64,000 nucleotides of DNA from Eutreptiella sp. 'Long Island Sound 2002' (GCA_964036045.1 OZ038402.1:9316971-9380970); one strand, 5' to 3'. Shown: positions 33,101 to 46,882, counted from the first letter of the stretch. The notes: generated by a model from the letters alone, not told the origin. A program made the numbers and translations.

Positions 33101-36100
33101 TGCAGCGGTTTGTACGCGCGCGCGTCCCGGGTGATCGGGCTTGGCGCAGCGGTTTGTACGCGCGCGCGTCCCGGGGGATTGGGCTTGGCGCAGCGGTTTG
33201 TACGCGCGCACATCCAGGGGGATTGGGCTTGGCGCAGCGGTTTGTACGCGCGCGCGTCCCGGGGGATTGGGCTTGGCGCAGCGGTTTGTACGCGCGCGCG
33301 TCCCGGGGGATTGGGCTTGGCGCAGCGGTTTGTACGCGCGCGCGTCCCGGGGGATTGGGCTTGGCGCAACGGTTTGTACGCGCGCGCGTCCCGGGGGATT
33401 GGGCTTGGCGCAGCGGTTTGTACGCGCGCGCGTCCCGGGGGATTGGGCTTGGTGCAGCGGTTTGTACGCGCGCGCGTCCCGGGGGATTGGGCTTGGCGCA
33501 GCGGTTTGTACGCGCGCGCGTCCCGGGGGATCGGGCTTGGCGCAGCGGTTTGTACGCGCGCACGTCCCGGGGGATTGGGCTTGGCGCATCGGTTTGTACG
33601 CGCGCGCGTCCCGGGGGATTGGGCTTGGCGCAGCGGTTTGTACGCGCGCGCGTCCCGGGGGATGGGGCTTGGCGCAGCGGTTTGTACGCGCGCGCATCCC
33701 GGGGGATTGGGCTTGGCGCAGCGGTTTGTACGCGCGCGTCCCGGGAAATTGCGCTTGGCGCAGCGGTTTTTACGGGCGCGCGTCCCGGGGGATGGGGCTT
33801 GGCGCAGCGGTTTGTACGCGCGCGCGTCCCGGGGATCGGGCTTGGCGCGGCGGTTGGTACGCGCGCGCGTCCCGGGGGATTGGGCTTGGCGCAGCGGTTT
33901 GTACGCGCGCGCGTCCCGGGGGGTTGGGCTTGGCGCAGCGGTTTGTACGCGCGTGCGTCCCGGGGGATCGGGCTTGGCGCAGCGGTTTGTACGCGCGCGC
34001 GTCCCGCGGGATTGGGCTTGGCGCAGCGGTTTGTACGCGCGCGCGTCCCGGGGGATCGGGCTTGGCGCAGCGGTTTGTACGCGCGCGCGTCCCGGGGGAT
34101 TGGGCTTGGCGCAGCGGTTTGTACGCTCGCGCGTCCCGCGGGACTGGGCTTGGCGCAGCGGTTTGTCCGCGCGCGCGTCCCGGGAGATTAGGCTTGGCGC
34201 AGTGGTTTGTACGCGCGCGCGTCCCGGGGGATCGGGCTTGGCGCAGCGGTTGGTACGCGCGCGCGTCCCGGGGGATTGGGCTTGGCGCAGCGGTTTGTAC
34301 GCGCGCGTGTCCCGGGGGATTGGGCTTGGCGCAGCGGTTTGTACGCGCGCGCGTCCCGGGGGATTGGGCTTGGCGCAGCGGTTTGTACGCGCGCGCGTCC
34401 CGGGGGATCGGGCTTGGCGCAGCGGTTTGTACGCGCGCGCGTCCCGGGGGATTGGGCTTGGCGCAGCGGTTTGTACGCGCGCGCGTCCCGGGGGATTGGG
34501 CTTGGCGCAGCGGTTTGTACGCGCGCGCGTCCCGGGGGATGGGGCTTGGCGCGGCGGTTTGTACGCGCGCGCATCCCGGGGGATTCGGCTTGGCGCAGCG
34601 GTTTGTACGCGCGCGCGCCCGGGAAATTGCGCTTGGCGCAGCGGTTTTTACGGGCGCGCGTCCCGGGGGACGGGGCTTGGCGCAGCGGTTTGTACGCGCG
34701 CGCGTCCCGGGGGATCGGGCTTGGCGCAGCGCTTTGTACGCGCGCGCGTCCCGGGAAATCGGGCTTCGCGCAGCGGTTTGTACGCGCGCGCATCCCGGGG
34801 GATTGGGCTTGGCGCAGCGGTTTCTACGCGCGCGCGTCCCGGGGGATTGGGCTTGGCGCAGCGGTTTGTACGCGCGCGCACTCCGGGGGATTGGGCTTGG
34901 CGCAGTGGTTTGTACGCGTGCGCGTCCCGGGGGATGGGGCTTGGCGCAGCGGTTTGTACGCGCACGCGTCACGGGGGATGGGGCTTGGCGCAGCGGTTGG
35001 TACGCGCGCGCGTCCCGGGGGATCGGGCTTGGCGCAGCGGTTTGTACGCGCACGCGTCACGGGGGATTGGGCTTGGCGCAGCGCTTTGTACGCGCGCGCG
35101 TCCCGGGGGATTGGGCTTGGCGCAGCGGTTTGTACGCGCGCGCGTCCCGGGGGATCGGGCTTGGCGCGGCGGTTTGTACGCGCGCGCGTCCCGGGGGATT
35201 GGGCTTGGCGCAGCGGTTTGTACGCGCGCACATCCAGGGGGATTGGGCTTGGCGCAGCGGTTTGTACGCGCGCGCGTCCCGGGGGATTGGGCTTGGCGCA
35301 GCGGTTTGTAAGCGCGCGCATCCCGGGGGATTGGGCTTGGCGCAGCGGTTTGTACGCGCGCGCGTCCCGGGGGATGGGGCTTGGCGCAGCGGTTTGTACG
35401 CGCGCGCACCCCGGGGGATCGGGCTTGGCGCAGCGGTTTGTACGCGCGCGCATCCCGCGGGACTGGGCTTGGCGCAGCGGTTTGTCCGCGCGCGCGTCCC
35501 GGGGGATCGGGCTTGGCGCAGCGGTTGGTACGCGCGCGCGTCCCGGGGGATTGGGCTTGGCGCAGCGGTTTGTACGCGCGCGTGTCCCGGGGGATTGGGC
35601 TTGGCGCAGCGGTTTGTACGCGCGCGCGTCCCGGGGGATTGGGCTTGGCGCAGCGGTTTGTACGCGCGCGCGTCCCGGGGGATCGGGCTTGGCGCAGCGG
35701 TTTGTACGCGCGCGCGTCCCGGGGGATTGGGCTTGGCGCAGCGCTTTGTACGCGCGCGCGTCCCGGGGGATTGGGCTTGGCGCAGCGGTTTGTACGCGCG
35801 CGCGTCCCGGGGGATCGGGCTTGGCGCGGCGGTTTGTACGCGCGCGCGTCCCGGGGATCGGGCTTGGCGCAGCGGTTTGTACGCGCGCGCGTTCCGGGGG
35901 ATTGGGCTTGGCGCAACGGTTTGTACGCGCGCGCGTCCCGGGGGATCGGGCTTGGCGCAGCGGATGGTACGCGCGCGCATCCCGGGGGATTGGGCTTGGC
36001 GCAGCGGTTTGTACGCGCGCGCGTCCCGGGGGATTGGGCTTGGCGCAACGGTTTGTACGCGCGCGCGTCCCGGGGGATGGGGCTTGGCGCAGCGGTTTGT

Positions 36101-37429
36101 ACGCGCGCGCATCCCGCGGGACTGGGCTTGGCGCAGCGGTTTGTCCGCGCGCGCGTCCCGGGGGATCGGGCTTGGCGCAGCGGTTGGTACGCGCGCGCGT
36201 CCCGGGGGATTGGGCTTGGCGCAGCGGTTTGTACGCGCGCGTGTCCCGGGGGATTGGGCTTGGCGCAGCGGTTTGTACGCGCGCGCGTCCCGGGGGATTG
36301 GGCTTGGCGCAGCGGTTTGTACGCGCGCGCGTCCCGGGGGATCGGGCTTGGCGCAGCGGTTTGTACGCGCGCGCGTCCCGGGGGATTGGGCTTGGCGCAG
36401 CGGTTTGTACGCGCGCGCGTCCCGGGGGATGGGGCTTGGCGCGGCGGTTTGTACGCGCGCGCATCCCGGGGGATTGGGCTTGGCGCAGCGGTTTGTACCC
36501 GCGCGCGCCCGGGAATTTGCGCTTGGCGCAGCGGTTTTTACGGGCGCGCGTCCCGGGGGATGGGGCTTGGCGCAGCGGTTTGTACGCGCGCGCGTCCCGG
36601 GGGATGGGGGTTGGCGCAGCGGTTTGTACGCGCGCGCGTCCCGCGGGATCGGGCTTGGCGCAGCGGTTTGTACGCGCGCGCGTTCCGGGGGATTGGGCTT
36701 GGCGCAACGGTTTGTACGCGCGCGCGTCCCGGGGGATCGGGCTTGGCGCAGCGGATGGTACGCGCGCGCATCCCGGGGGATTGGGCTTGGCGCAGCGGTT
36801 TGTACGCGCGCGCGTCCCGGGGGATTGGGCTTGGCGCAACGGTTTGTACGCGCGCGCGTCCCGGGGGATGGGGCTTGGCGCAGCGGTTTGTACGCGCGCG
36901 CATCCCGCGGGACTGGGCTTGGCGCAGCGGTTTGTCCGCGCGCGCGTCCCGGGGGATCGGGCTTGGCGCAGCGGTTGGTACGCGCGCGCGTCCCGGGGGA
37001 TTGGGCTTGGCGCAGCGGTTTGTACGCGCGCGTGTCCCGGGGGATTGGGCTTGGCGCAGCGGTTTGTACGCGCGCGCGTCCCGGGGGATTGGGCTTGGCG
37101 CAGCGGTTTGTACGCGCGCGCGTCCCGGGGGATCGGGCTTGGCGCAGCGGTTTGTACGCGCGCGCGTCCCGGGGGATTGGGCTTGGCGCAGCGGTTTGTA
37201 CGCGCGCGCGTCCCGGGGGATGGGGCTTGGCGCGGCGGTTTGTACGCGCGCGCATCCCGGGGGATTGGGCTTGGCGCAGCGGTTTGTACCCGCGCGCGCC
37301 CGGGAAATTGCGCTTGGCGCAGCGGTTTTTACGGGCGCGCGTCCCGGGGGATGGGGCTTGGCGCAGCGGTTTGTACGCGCGCGCGTCCCGGGGGATCGGG
37401 CTTGGCGCAGCGGTTTGTACGCGCGCGCG

Positions 37430-37920
37430 TCCCGGGGGATTGGGCTTCGCGCAGCGGTTTTTACGCGCGCGCATCCCGGGGGATTGGGCTTGGCGCAGCG
37501 GTTTCTACGCGCGCGCGTCCCGGGGGATTGGGCTTGGCGCAGCGGTTTGTACGCGCGCGCACTCCGGGGGATTGGGCTTGGCGCAGCGGTTTGTACGCGT
37601 GCGCGTCCCGGGGGATGGGGCTTGGCGCAGCGGTTTGTACGCGCGCGCGTCCCGGGGGATTGGGCTTCGCGCAGCGGTTTTTACGCGCGCGCATCCCGGG
37701 GGATTGGGCTTGGCGCAGCGGTTTCTACGCGCGCGCGTCCCGGGGGATTGGGCTTGGCGCAGCGGTTTGTACGCGCACGCGTCACGGGGGATTGGGCTTG
37801 GCGCAGCGGTTTGTAAGCGCGCGCAGCCCGGGGGATTGGGCTTGGCGCAGCGGTTTGTACGCGCACGCGTCACGGGGGATTGGGCTTGGCGCAGCGGTTT
37901 GTAAGCGCGCGCAGCCCGGG
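37430..37920 (+). repeat. Small nested tandem duplications (220 bp and 88 bp)
   Basis: A five-unit block starting TGGGCTTCGCGCAG is at 37441 and again at 37661, 220 bp apart, with the TTTTTACGCG and TTTCTACGCG units following in the same order. Directly downstream, units carrying TTTGTAAGCGCGCGCAGCCC sit 88 bp apart (TAAGC at 37814 and 37902). Both periods are whole multiples of 44 bp. Confidence 0.85.
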
Positions 37921-39395
37921 GGATCGGGCTTGGCGCAGCGGTTTGTACGCGCACGCGTCACGGGGGATAGGGCTTGGCGCAGCGCTTTGTACGCGCGCGC
38001 GTCCCGGGGGATTGGGCTTGGCGCAGCGGTTTGTACGCGCGCGCGTCCCGGGGGATCGGGCTTGGCGCAGCGGTTTGTACGCGCGCGCGTCCCGGGGGAT
38101 TGGGCTTGGCGCAGCGGTTTGTACGCGCGCACATCCAGGGGGATTGGGCTTGGCGCAGCGGTTTGTACGCGCGCGCGTCCCGGGGGATTGGGCTTGGCGC
38201 AGCGGTTTGTAAGCGCGCGCAGCCCGGGGGATTGGGCTTGGCGCAGCGGTTTGTACGCGCGCGCGTCCCGGGGGATGGGGCTTGGCGCAGCGGTTTGTAC
38301 GCGCGCGCATCCCGCGGGATCGGGCTTGGCGCAGCGGTTTGTACGCGCGCGCGTTCCGGGGGATTGGGCTTGGCGCAACGGTTTGTACGCGCGCGCGTCC
38401 CGGGGGATCGGGCTTGGCGCAGCGGTTGGTACGCGCGCGCGTCCCGGGGGATTGGGCTTGGTGCAGCGGTTTGTACGCGCGCGCGTCCCGGGGGATTGGG
38501 CTTGGCGCAGCGGTTTGTACGCGCGCGCGTCCCGGGAAATTGCGCTTGGCGCAGCGGTTTTTACAGGCGCGCGTCCCGGGGGATGGGGCTTGGCGCAGCG
38601 GTTTGTAAGCGCGCGCGTCCCGGGGGATCGGGCTTGGCGCGGCGGTTGGTACGCGCGCGCGTCCCGGGGGATTGGGCTTGGCGCAGCGGTTTGTACGCGC
38701 GCGCGTCCCGGGGGATTGGGCTTGGCACATCGGTTTGTACGCGCGTGCGTCCCAGGGGATCGGGCTTGGCGCAGCGGTTTGTACGCGCGCGCGTCCCGCG
38801 GGATTGGGCTTGGCGCAGCGGTTTGTACGCGCGCGCGTCCCGGGGGATCGGGCTTGGCGCAGCGGTTTGTACGCTCGCGCGTCCCGCGGGACTGGGCTTG
38901 GCGCAGCGGTGTGTACGCGCGCGCGTCCCGGGGGATTAGGCTTGGCGCAGTGGTTTGTACGCGCGCGCGTCCCGGGGGATCGGGCTTGGCGCAGCGGTTG
39001 GTACGCGCGCGCGTCCCGGGGGATTGGGCTTGGCGCAGCGGTTTGTACGCGCGCGTGTCCCGGGGGATTGGGCTTGGCGCAGCGGTTTGTACGCGCGCGC
39101 GTCCCGCGGGATTGGGCTTGGCGCAGCGGTTTGTACGCGCGCGCGTCCCGGGGGATCGGGCTTGGCGCAGCGGTTTGTGCGCGCGCGCGTCCCGGGGGAT
39201 TGGGCTTGGCGCAGCGGTTTGTACGCGCGCGCATCCCGGGGGATTGGGCTTGGCGCAGCGGTTTGTACGCGCGCGCGTCCCGGGGAATGGGGCTTGGCGC
39301 AGCGGTTTGTACGCGCGCGCATCCCGGGGGATTGGGCTTGGCGCAGCGGTTTGTACGCGCGCGCGCCCGGGAAATTGCGCTTGGCGCAGCGGTTT

Positions 39396-42300
39396 TTACG
39401 GGCGCGCGTCCCGGGGGATGGGGCTTGGCGCAGCGGTTTGTACGCGCGCGCGTCCCGGGGGATCGGGCTTGGCGCAATGCTTTGTACGCGCGCGCGTCCC
39501 GGGGGATAGGGCTTGGCGCAGCGGTTTGTACGCGCGCGCGTCCCGGGGGATTGGGATTGGCGCAGCGGTTTGTACGCGCGCGCATCCCGGGGGATTGGGC
39601 TTGGCGCAGCGGTCTCTACGCGCGCGCGTCCCGGGGGATTGGGCTTGGCGCAGCGGTTTGTACGCGCGCGCACTCCGGGGGATCGGGCTTGGCGCAGCGG
39701 TTTGTACGCGTGCGCGTCCCGGAGGATTGGGCTTGGCGTAGCGGTTTGTACGCGCGCGCGTCCCGGGGGACTGGGCTTGGCGCAACGGTTGGTACGCGCG
39801 CGCGTCCCGGGGGATCGGGCTTGGCGCAGCGGTTGGTACGCGCGCGCGTCCCGGGAGATTGGGCTTGGCGCAGCGGTTTGTACGCGCGCGCGTCCCGGGA
39901 GATTGGGCTTGGCGCAGCGGTTTGTACGCGCGCGCGTCCCGGGGGATTGGGCTTGGCGCGGCGGTTTGTACGCGCGCGCGTCCCGCGGGATTGGGCTTGG
40001 CGCAGCGGTTTGTACGCGCGCGCGTCCCGGGGGATTGGGCTTGGAGCAGCGGTTTGTACGCGCGCGCGTCCCGGGGGATTGGGCTTGGCGCAGCGGTTTG
40101 TACGCGCGCGCATCCCGGGGGATTGGGCTTGGTGCAGCGGTTTGTACGCGCGCGCACCCCGGGGGATCGGGCTTGGCGCAGCGGTTTGTACACGCGCGCG
40201 TCCCGCGGGATTGGGCTTGGCGCAGCGGTTTGTACGCGCGCGCGTCCCGGGGGATCGGGCTTGGCGCAGCGGTTTGTACGCGCGCGCGTCCCGGGGGATT
40301 GGGCTTGGCGCAGCGGTTTGTACGCTCGCGCGTCCCGCGGGACTGGGCTTGGCGCAGCGGTTTGTACGCGCGCGCGTCCCGGGGGATTAGGCTTGGAGCA
40401 GTGGTTTGTACGCGCGCGCGTCCCGGGGGATCGGGCTTGGCGCAGCGGTTGGTACGCGCGCGCGTCCCGGGGGATTGGGCTTGGCGCAGCGGTTTGTACG
40501 CGCGCGCACCCCGGGGGTTCGGGCTTGGTGCAGCGGTTTGTACGCGCGCGCTTCCCGGGGGATTGGGCTTGGCGCAGCGGTTTGTACGCGCGCGCGTCCC
40601 GGGGAATTGGGCTTGGCGCAGCGGTTTGTACGCGCGCGCGCCCGGAAAATTGCGCTTGGCTCAGCGGTTTGTACGGGCGCGCGTCCCGGGGGATGGGGCT
40701 TGGCGCAGCGGTTTGTACGCGCGCGCGTCCCGCGGGACTGGGCTTGGCGCAGCGGTTTGTACGCGCGCGCGTCCCGGGGGATTAGGCTTGGCGCAGTGGC
40801 TTGTACGCGCGCGCGTCCCGGGCGATCGGGCTTGGCGCAGCGGTTGGTACGCGCGCGCGTCCCGGGGGATTGGGCTTGGCGCAGCGGTTTGTACGCGCGC
40901 GCGTCCCGGGGGATTGGGCTTGGCGCAGCGGATTGTACGCGCGCGCGTCCCGGGGGATTGGGCTTGGCGCAGCGGTTTGTACGCGCGCGCGTCCCAGGGG
41001 GATGGGGCTTGGCGCAGCGGTTTGTACGCGCGCGCATCCCGGGGGATCGGGCTTGGCGCAGCGGTTGGTACGCGCGCGCGTCCCGGGGGATTGGGCTTGG
41101 CGCAGCGGTTTGTACGCGCGCGCACCCCGGGGGTTCGGGCTTGGTGCAGCGGTTTGTACGCGCGCGCTTCCCGGGGGATTGGGCTTGGCGCAGCGGTTTG
41201 TACGCGCGCGCGTCCCGGGGAATTGGGCTTGGCGCAGCGGTTTGTACGCGCGCGCGCCCGGAAAATTGTGCTTGGCTCAGCGGTTTGTACGGGCGCGCGT
41301 CCCGGGGGATGGGGCTTGGCGCAGCGGTTTGTACGCGCGCGCGTCCCGCGGGACTGGGCTTGGCGCAGCGGTTTGTACGCGCGCGCGTCCCGGGGGATTA
41401 GGCTTGGCGCAGTGGCTTGTACGCGCGCGCGTCCCGGGCGATCGGGCTTGGCGCAGCGGTTGGTACGCGCGCGCGTCACGGGGGATTGGGCTTGGCGCAG
41501 CGGTTTGTACGCGCGCGCGTCCCGGGGGATTGGGCTTGGCGCAGCGGATTGTACGCGCGCGCGTCCCGGGGGATTGGGCTTGGCGCAGCGGTTTGTACGC
41601 GCGCGCGTCCCGGGGGATTGGGATTGGCGCAGCGGTTTGTACGCGCGCGCATCCCGGGGGATTGGGCTTGGCGCAGCGGTCTCTACGCGCGCGCGTCCCG
41701 GGGGATTGGGCTTGGCGCAGCGGTTTGTACGCGCGCGCACTCCGGGGGATCGGGCTTGGCGCAGCGGTTTGTACGCGTGCGCGTCCCGGAGGATTGGGCT
41801 TGGCGTAGCGGTTTGTACGCGCGCGCGTCCCGGGGGACTGGGCTTGGCGCAACGGTTGGTACGCGCGCGCGTCCCGGGGGATCGGGCTTGGCGCAGCGGT
41901 TGGTACGCGCGCGCGTCCCGGGAGATTGGGCTTGGCGCAGCGGTTTGTACGCGCGCGCGTCCCGGGAGATTGGGCTTGGCGCAGCGGTTTGTACGCGCGC
42001 GCGTCCCGGGGGATTGGGCTTGGCGCGGCGGTTTGTACGCGCGCGCGTCCCGCGGGATTGGGCTTGGCGCAGCGGTTTGTACGCGCGCGCGTCCCGGGGG
42101 ATTGGGCTTGGAGCAGCGGTTTGTACGCGCGCGCGTCCCGGGGGATTGGGCTTGGCGCAGCGGTTTGTACGCGCGCGCATCCCGGGGGATTGGGCTTGGT
42201 GCAGCGGTTTGTACGCGCGCGCACCCCGGGGGATCGGGCTTGGCGCAGCGGTTTGTACACGCGCGCGTCCCGCGGGATTGGGCTTGGCGCAGCGGTTTGT

Positions 42301-45300
42301 ACGCGCGCGCGTCCCGGGGGATCGGGCTTGGCGCAGCGGTTTGTACGCGCGCGCGTCCCGGGGGATTGGGCTTGGCGCAGCGGTTTGTACGCTCGCGCCT
42401 CCCGCGGGACTGGGCTTGGCGCAGCGGTTTGTACGCGCGCGCGTCCCGGGGGATTAGGCTTGGCGCAGTGGTTTGTACGCGCGCGCGTCCCGGGGGATCG
42501 GGCTTGGCGCAGCGGTTGGTACGCGCGCGCGTCCCGGGGGATTGGGCTTGGCGCAGCGGTTTGTACGCGCGCGCACCCCGGGGGTTCGGGCTTGGTGCAG
42601 CGGTTTGTACGCGCGCGCTTCCCGGGGGATTGGGCTTGGCGCAGCGGTTTGTACGCGCGCGCGTCCCGGGGAATTGGGCTTGGCGCAGCGGTTTGTACGC
42701 GCGCGCGCCCGGAAAATTGTGCTTGGCTCAGCGGTTTGTACGGGCGCGCGTCCCGGGGGATGGGGCTTGGCGCAGCGGTTTGTACGCGCGCGCGTCCCGC
42801 GGGACTGGGCTTGGCGCAGCGGTTTGTACGCGCGCGCGTCCCGGGGGATTAGGCTTGGCGCAGTGGCTTGTACGCGCGCGCGTCCCGGGCGATCGGGCTT
42901 GGCGCAGCGGTTGGTACGCGCGCGCGTCACGGGGGATTGGGCTTGGCGCAGCGGTTTGTACGCGCGCGCGTCCCGGGGGATTGGGCTTGGCGCAGCGGAT
43001 TGTACGCGCGCGCGTCCCGGGGGATTGGGCTTGGCGCAGCGGTTTGTACGCGCGCGCGTCCCGGGGGATGGGGCTTGGCGCAGCGGTTTGTACGCGCGCG
43101 CGTCCCGGGGGATGGGGCTTGGCGCAGCGGTTTGTACGCGCGCGCGTCCCGGGGGATTGGGCTTGGCGCAACGGTTTGTACGCGCGCGCGTCCCGGGGGA
43201 TCGGGCTTGGCGCAGCGGTTGGTACGCGCGCGCGTCCCGGGGAATTGGGCTTGGTGCAGCGGTTTGTACGCGCGCGCGTCCCGGGGGATTGGGCTTGGCG
43301 CAGCGGTTTGTACGCGCGCGCGTCCCGGGGGATGGGGCTTGGCGCAGCGGTTTGTACGCGCGCGCGCCCGGGAAATTGCGCTTGGCGCAGCGGTTTTTAC
43401 AGGCGCGCGTCCCGGGGGATGGGGCTTGGCGCAGCGGTTTGTACGCGCGCGCGTCCCGGGGGATCGGGCTTGGCGCGGCGGTTGGTACGCGCGCGCGTCC
43501 CGGGGGATTGGGCTTGGCGCAGCGGTTTGTACGCGCGCGCGTCCCGGGGGATTGGGCTTGGCACAGCGGTTTGTACGCGCGTGCGTCCCAGGGGATCGGG
43601 CTTGGCGCAGCGGTTTGTACGCGCGCGCGTCCCGCGGGATTGGGCTTGGCGCAGCGGTTTGTACGCGCGCGCGTCCCGGGGGATCGGGCTTGGCGCAGCG
43701 GTTTGTACGCTCGCGCGTCCTGCGGCACTGGGCTTGGCGCAGCGGTTTGTACGCGCGCGCGTCCCGGGGGATTAGGCTTGGCGCAGTGGTTTGTACGCGC
43801 GCGCGTCCCGGGGGATCGGGCTTGGCGCAGCGGTTGGTACGCGCGCGCGTCCCGGGGGATTGGGCTTGGCGCAGCGGTTTGTACGCGCGCGTGTCCCGGG
43901 GGATTGGGCTTGGCGCAGCGGTTTGTACGCGCGCGCGTCCCGCGGGATTGGGCTTGGCGCAGCGGTTTGTGCGCGCGCGCGTCCCGGGGGATTGGGCTTG
44001 GCGCAGCGGTTTGTACGCGCGCGCGTCCCGGGGGATTGGGCTTGGCGCAGCGGTTTGTACGCGCGCGCGTCCCGGGGAATGGGGCTTGGCGCAGCGGTTT
44101 GTACGCGCGCGCATCCCGGGGGATTGGGCTTGGCGCAGCGGTTTGTACGCGCGCGCGCCCGGGAAATTGCGCTTGGCGCAGCGGTTTTTACGGGCGCGCG
44201 TCCCGGGGGATGGGGCTTGGCGCAGCGGTTTGTACGCGCGCGCGTCCCGGGGGATCGGGCTTGGCGCAATGCTTTGTACGCGCGCGCGTCCCGGGGGATT
44301 GGGCTTGGCGCAGCGGTTTGTACGCGCGCGCGTCCCGGGGGATTGGGATTGGCGCAGCGGTTTGTACGCGCGCGCATCCCGGGGGATTGGGCTTGGCGCA
44401 GCGGTCTCTACGCGCGCGCGTCCCGGGGGATTGGGCTTGGCGCAGCGGTTTGTACGCGCGCGCACTCCGGGGGATTGGGCTTGGCGCAGCGGTTTGTACG
44501 CGTGCGCGTCCCGCAGGATTGGGCTTGGCGTAGCGGTTTGTACGCGCGCGCGTCCCGGGGGACTGGGCTTGGCGCAACGGTTGGTACGCGCGCGCGTCCC
44601 GGGGGATCGGGCTTGGCGCAGCGGTTGGTACGCGCGCGCGTCCCGGGAGATTGGGCTTGGCGCAGCGGTTTGTACGCGCGCGCGTCCCGGGAGATTGGGC
44701 TTGGCGCAGCGGTTTGTACGCGCGCGCGTCCCGGGGGATTGGGCTTGGCGCGGCGGTTTGTACGCGCGCGCGTCCCGCGGGATTGGGCTTGGCGCAGCGG
44801 TTTGTACGCGCGCGCGTCCCGGGGGATTGGGCTTGGAGCAGCGGTTTGTACGCGCGCGCGTCCCGGGGGATTGGGCTTGGCGCAGCGGTTTGTACGCGCG
44901 CGCATCCCGGGGGATTGGGCTTGGTGCAGCGGTTTGTACGCGCGCGCACCCCGGGGGATCGGGCTTGGCGCAGCGGTTTGTACACGCGCGCGTCCCGCGG
45001 GATTGGGCTTGGCGCAGCGGTTTGTACGCGCGCGCGTCCCGGGGGATCGGGCTTGGCGCAGCGGTTTGTACGCGCGCGCGTCCCGGGGGATTGGGCTTGG
45101 CGCAGCGGTTTGTACGCTCGCGCGTCCCGCGGGACTGGGCTTGGCGCAGCGGTTTGTACGCGCGCGCGTCCCGGGGGATTAGGCTTGGCGCAGTGGTTTG
45201 TACGCGCGCGCGTCCCGGGGGATCGGGCTTGGCGCAGCGGTTGGTACGCGCGCGCGTCCCGGGGGATTGGGCTTGGCGCAGCGGTTTGTACGCGCGCGCA

Positions 45301-45440
45301 CCCCGGGGGTTCGGGCTTGGTGCAGCGGTTTGTACGCGCGCGCTTCCCGGGGGATTGGGCTTGGCGCAGCGGTTTGTACGCGCGCGCGTCCCGGGGAATT
45401 GGGCTTGGCGCAGCGGTTTGTACGCGCGCGCATCCCGGGG
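39396..45440 (+). repeat. Three copies of a multi-kilobase block (offsets 2067 and 2725 bp)
   Basis: The rare unit with TTTGTACACGCGCG has its TACAC at 40189, 42256 and 44981, giving offsets of 2067 and 2725 bp. Surrounding variants keep the same order, including the GGAGCAGCGG unit, the CGGTCTCTACG unit and the GCGCACCCCGGGGG unit. A further 616-bp (14-unit) shift separates copies of the GGCTCAGCGG landmark, CTCAG being at 40660 and 41276. This explains the different spacings between the three large copies. Confidence 0.82.
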
Positions 45441-46870
45441 GATTGGGCTTGGCGCAGCGGTTTGTACGCGCGCGCGCCCGGAAAATTGCGCTTGGCTCAG
45501 CGGTTTGTACGGGCGCGCGTCCCGCGGGATGGGGCTTGGCGCAGCGGTTTGTACGCGCGCGCGTCCCGCGGGATTGGGCTTGGCGCAGCGGTTTGTACGC
45601 GCGCGCGTCCCGGGGGATTGGGCTTGGCGCAGTGGCTTGTACGCGCGCGCGTCCCGGGCGATCGGGCTTGGCGCAGCGGTTGGTACGCGCGCGCGTCCCG
45701 GGGGATTGGGCTTGGCGCAGCGGTTTGTACGCGCGCGCGTCCCGGGGGATTGGGCTTGGCGCAGCGGTTTGTACGCGCGCGCGTCCCGGGGGATTGGGCT
45801 TGGCGCAGCGGTTTGTACGCGCGCGCGTCCCAGGGGGATGGGGCTTGGCGCAGCGGTTTGTACGCGCGCGCATCCCGGGGGATTGGGCTGGGCGCAGCGG
45901 TTTGTACGCGCGTGCGCCCGGGAAATTGCGCTTGGCGCAGCGGTTTTTACGGGCGCGCGTCCCGGCGGATGGGGCTTGGCGCAGCGGTTTGTACGCGCGC
46001 GCGTCCCGGGGGATTGGGCTTGGCGCAGTGGTTTGTACGCGCGCGCGTCCCGGGGGATCGGGCTTGGCGCAGCAGTTGGTACGCGCGCGCGTCCCGGGGG
46101 ATTGGGCTTGGCGCAGCGGTTTGTACGCGCGCGCGTCCCGGGGGATTGGGCTTGGCGCAGCGGTTTGTACGCGCGCGCGTCCCGGGGGATCGGGCTTGGC
46201 GCAGCGGTTTGTACGCGCGCGCGTCCCGGGGGATTGGGCTTGGCGCAGCGGTTTGTACGCGCGCGCGTCCCGGGGGATTGGGCTTGGCGCAGCGGTTTGT
46301 ACGCGCGCGCGTCCCGGGGGATGGGGCTTGGCGCAGCGGTTTGTACGCGCGCGCATCCCGGAGGATTGGGCTTGGCGCAGCGGTTTGTACCCGCGCGCGC
46401 CCGGGAAATTGCGCTTGGCGCAGCGGTTTTTACGGGCGCGCGTCCCGGGGGATGGGGCTTGGCGCAGCGGTTTGTACGCGCGCGCGTCCCGGAGGATTGG
46501 GCTTGGCGCAGCGGTTTGTACGCGCGCGCGTCCCGGGGGATTGGGCTTGGCGCAGCGGTTTGCACGCGCGCGCATCCCGGGGGATTGGGCTTGGCGCAGC
46601 GGTTTCTACGCGCGCGCGTCCCGGGGGATTGGGCTTGGCGCAGCGGTTTGTACGCGCGCGCGTCCCGGGGGATTGGGCTTGGCGCGGCGGTTTGTACGCG
46701 CGCGCGTCCCGCGGGATTGGGCTTGGCGCAGCGGTTTGTACGCGCGCGCGTCCCGGGGGATTGGGCTTGGCGCAGCGGTTTGTGCGCGCGCGCGTCCCGG
46801 GGGATCGGGCTTGGCGCAGCGGTTGGTACGCGCGCGCGTCCCGGGGGATTGGGCTTGGCGCAGCGGTTTG

Positions 46871-46882
46871 TACGCCCGGGGG
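46871..46882 (+). repeat. Truncated satellite unit (9-bp internal deletion)
   Basis: Here TACGC is followed directly by CCGGGGG, so most of the alternating CG tract and the following T are missing and the unit is about 35 bp long. It is the strongest single-unit length defect noticed. Short CGC matches at the ends suggest slippage or microhomology deletion. Confidence 0.7.
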
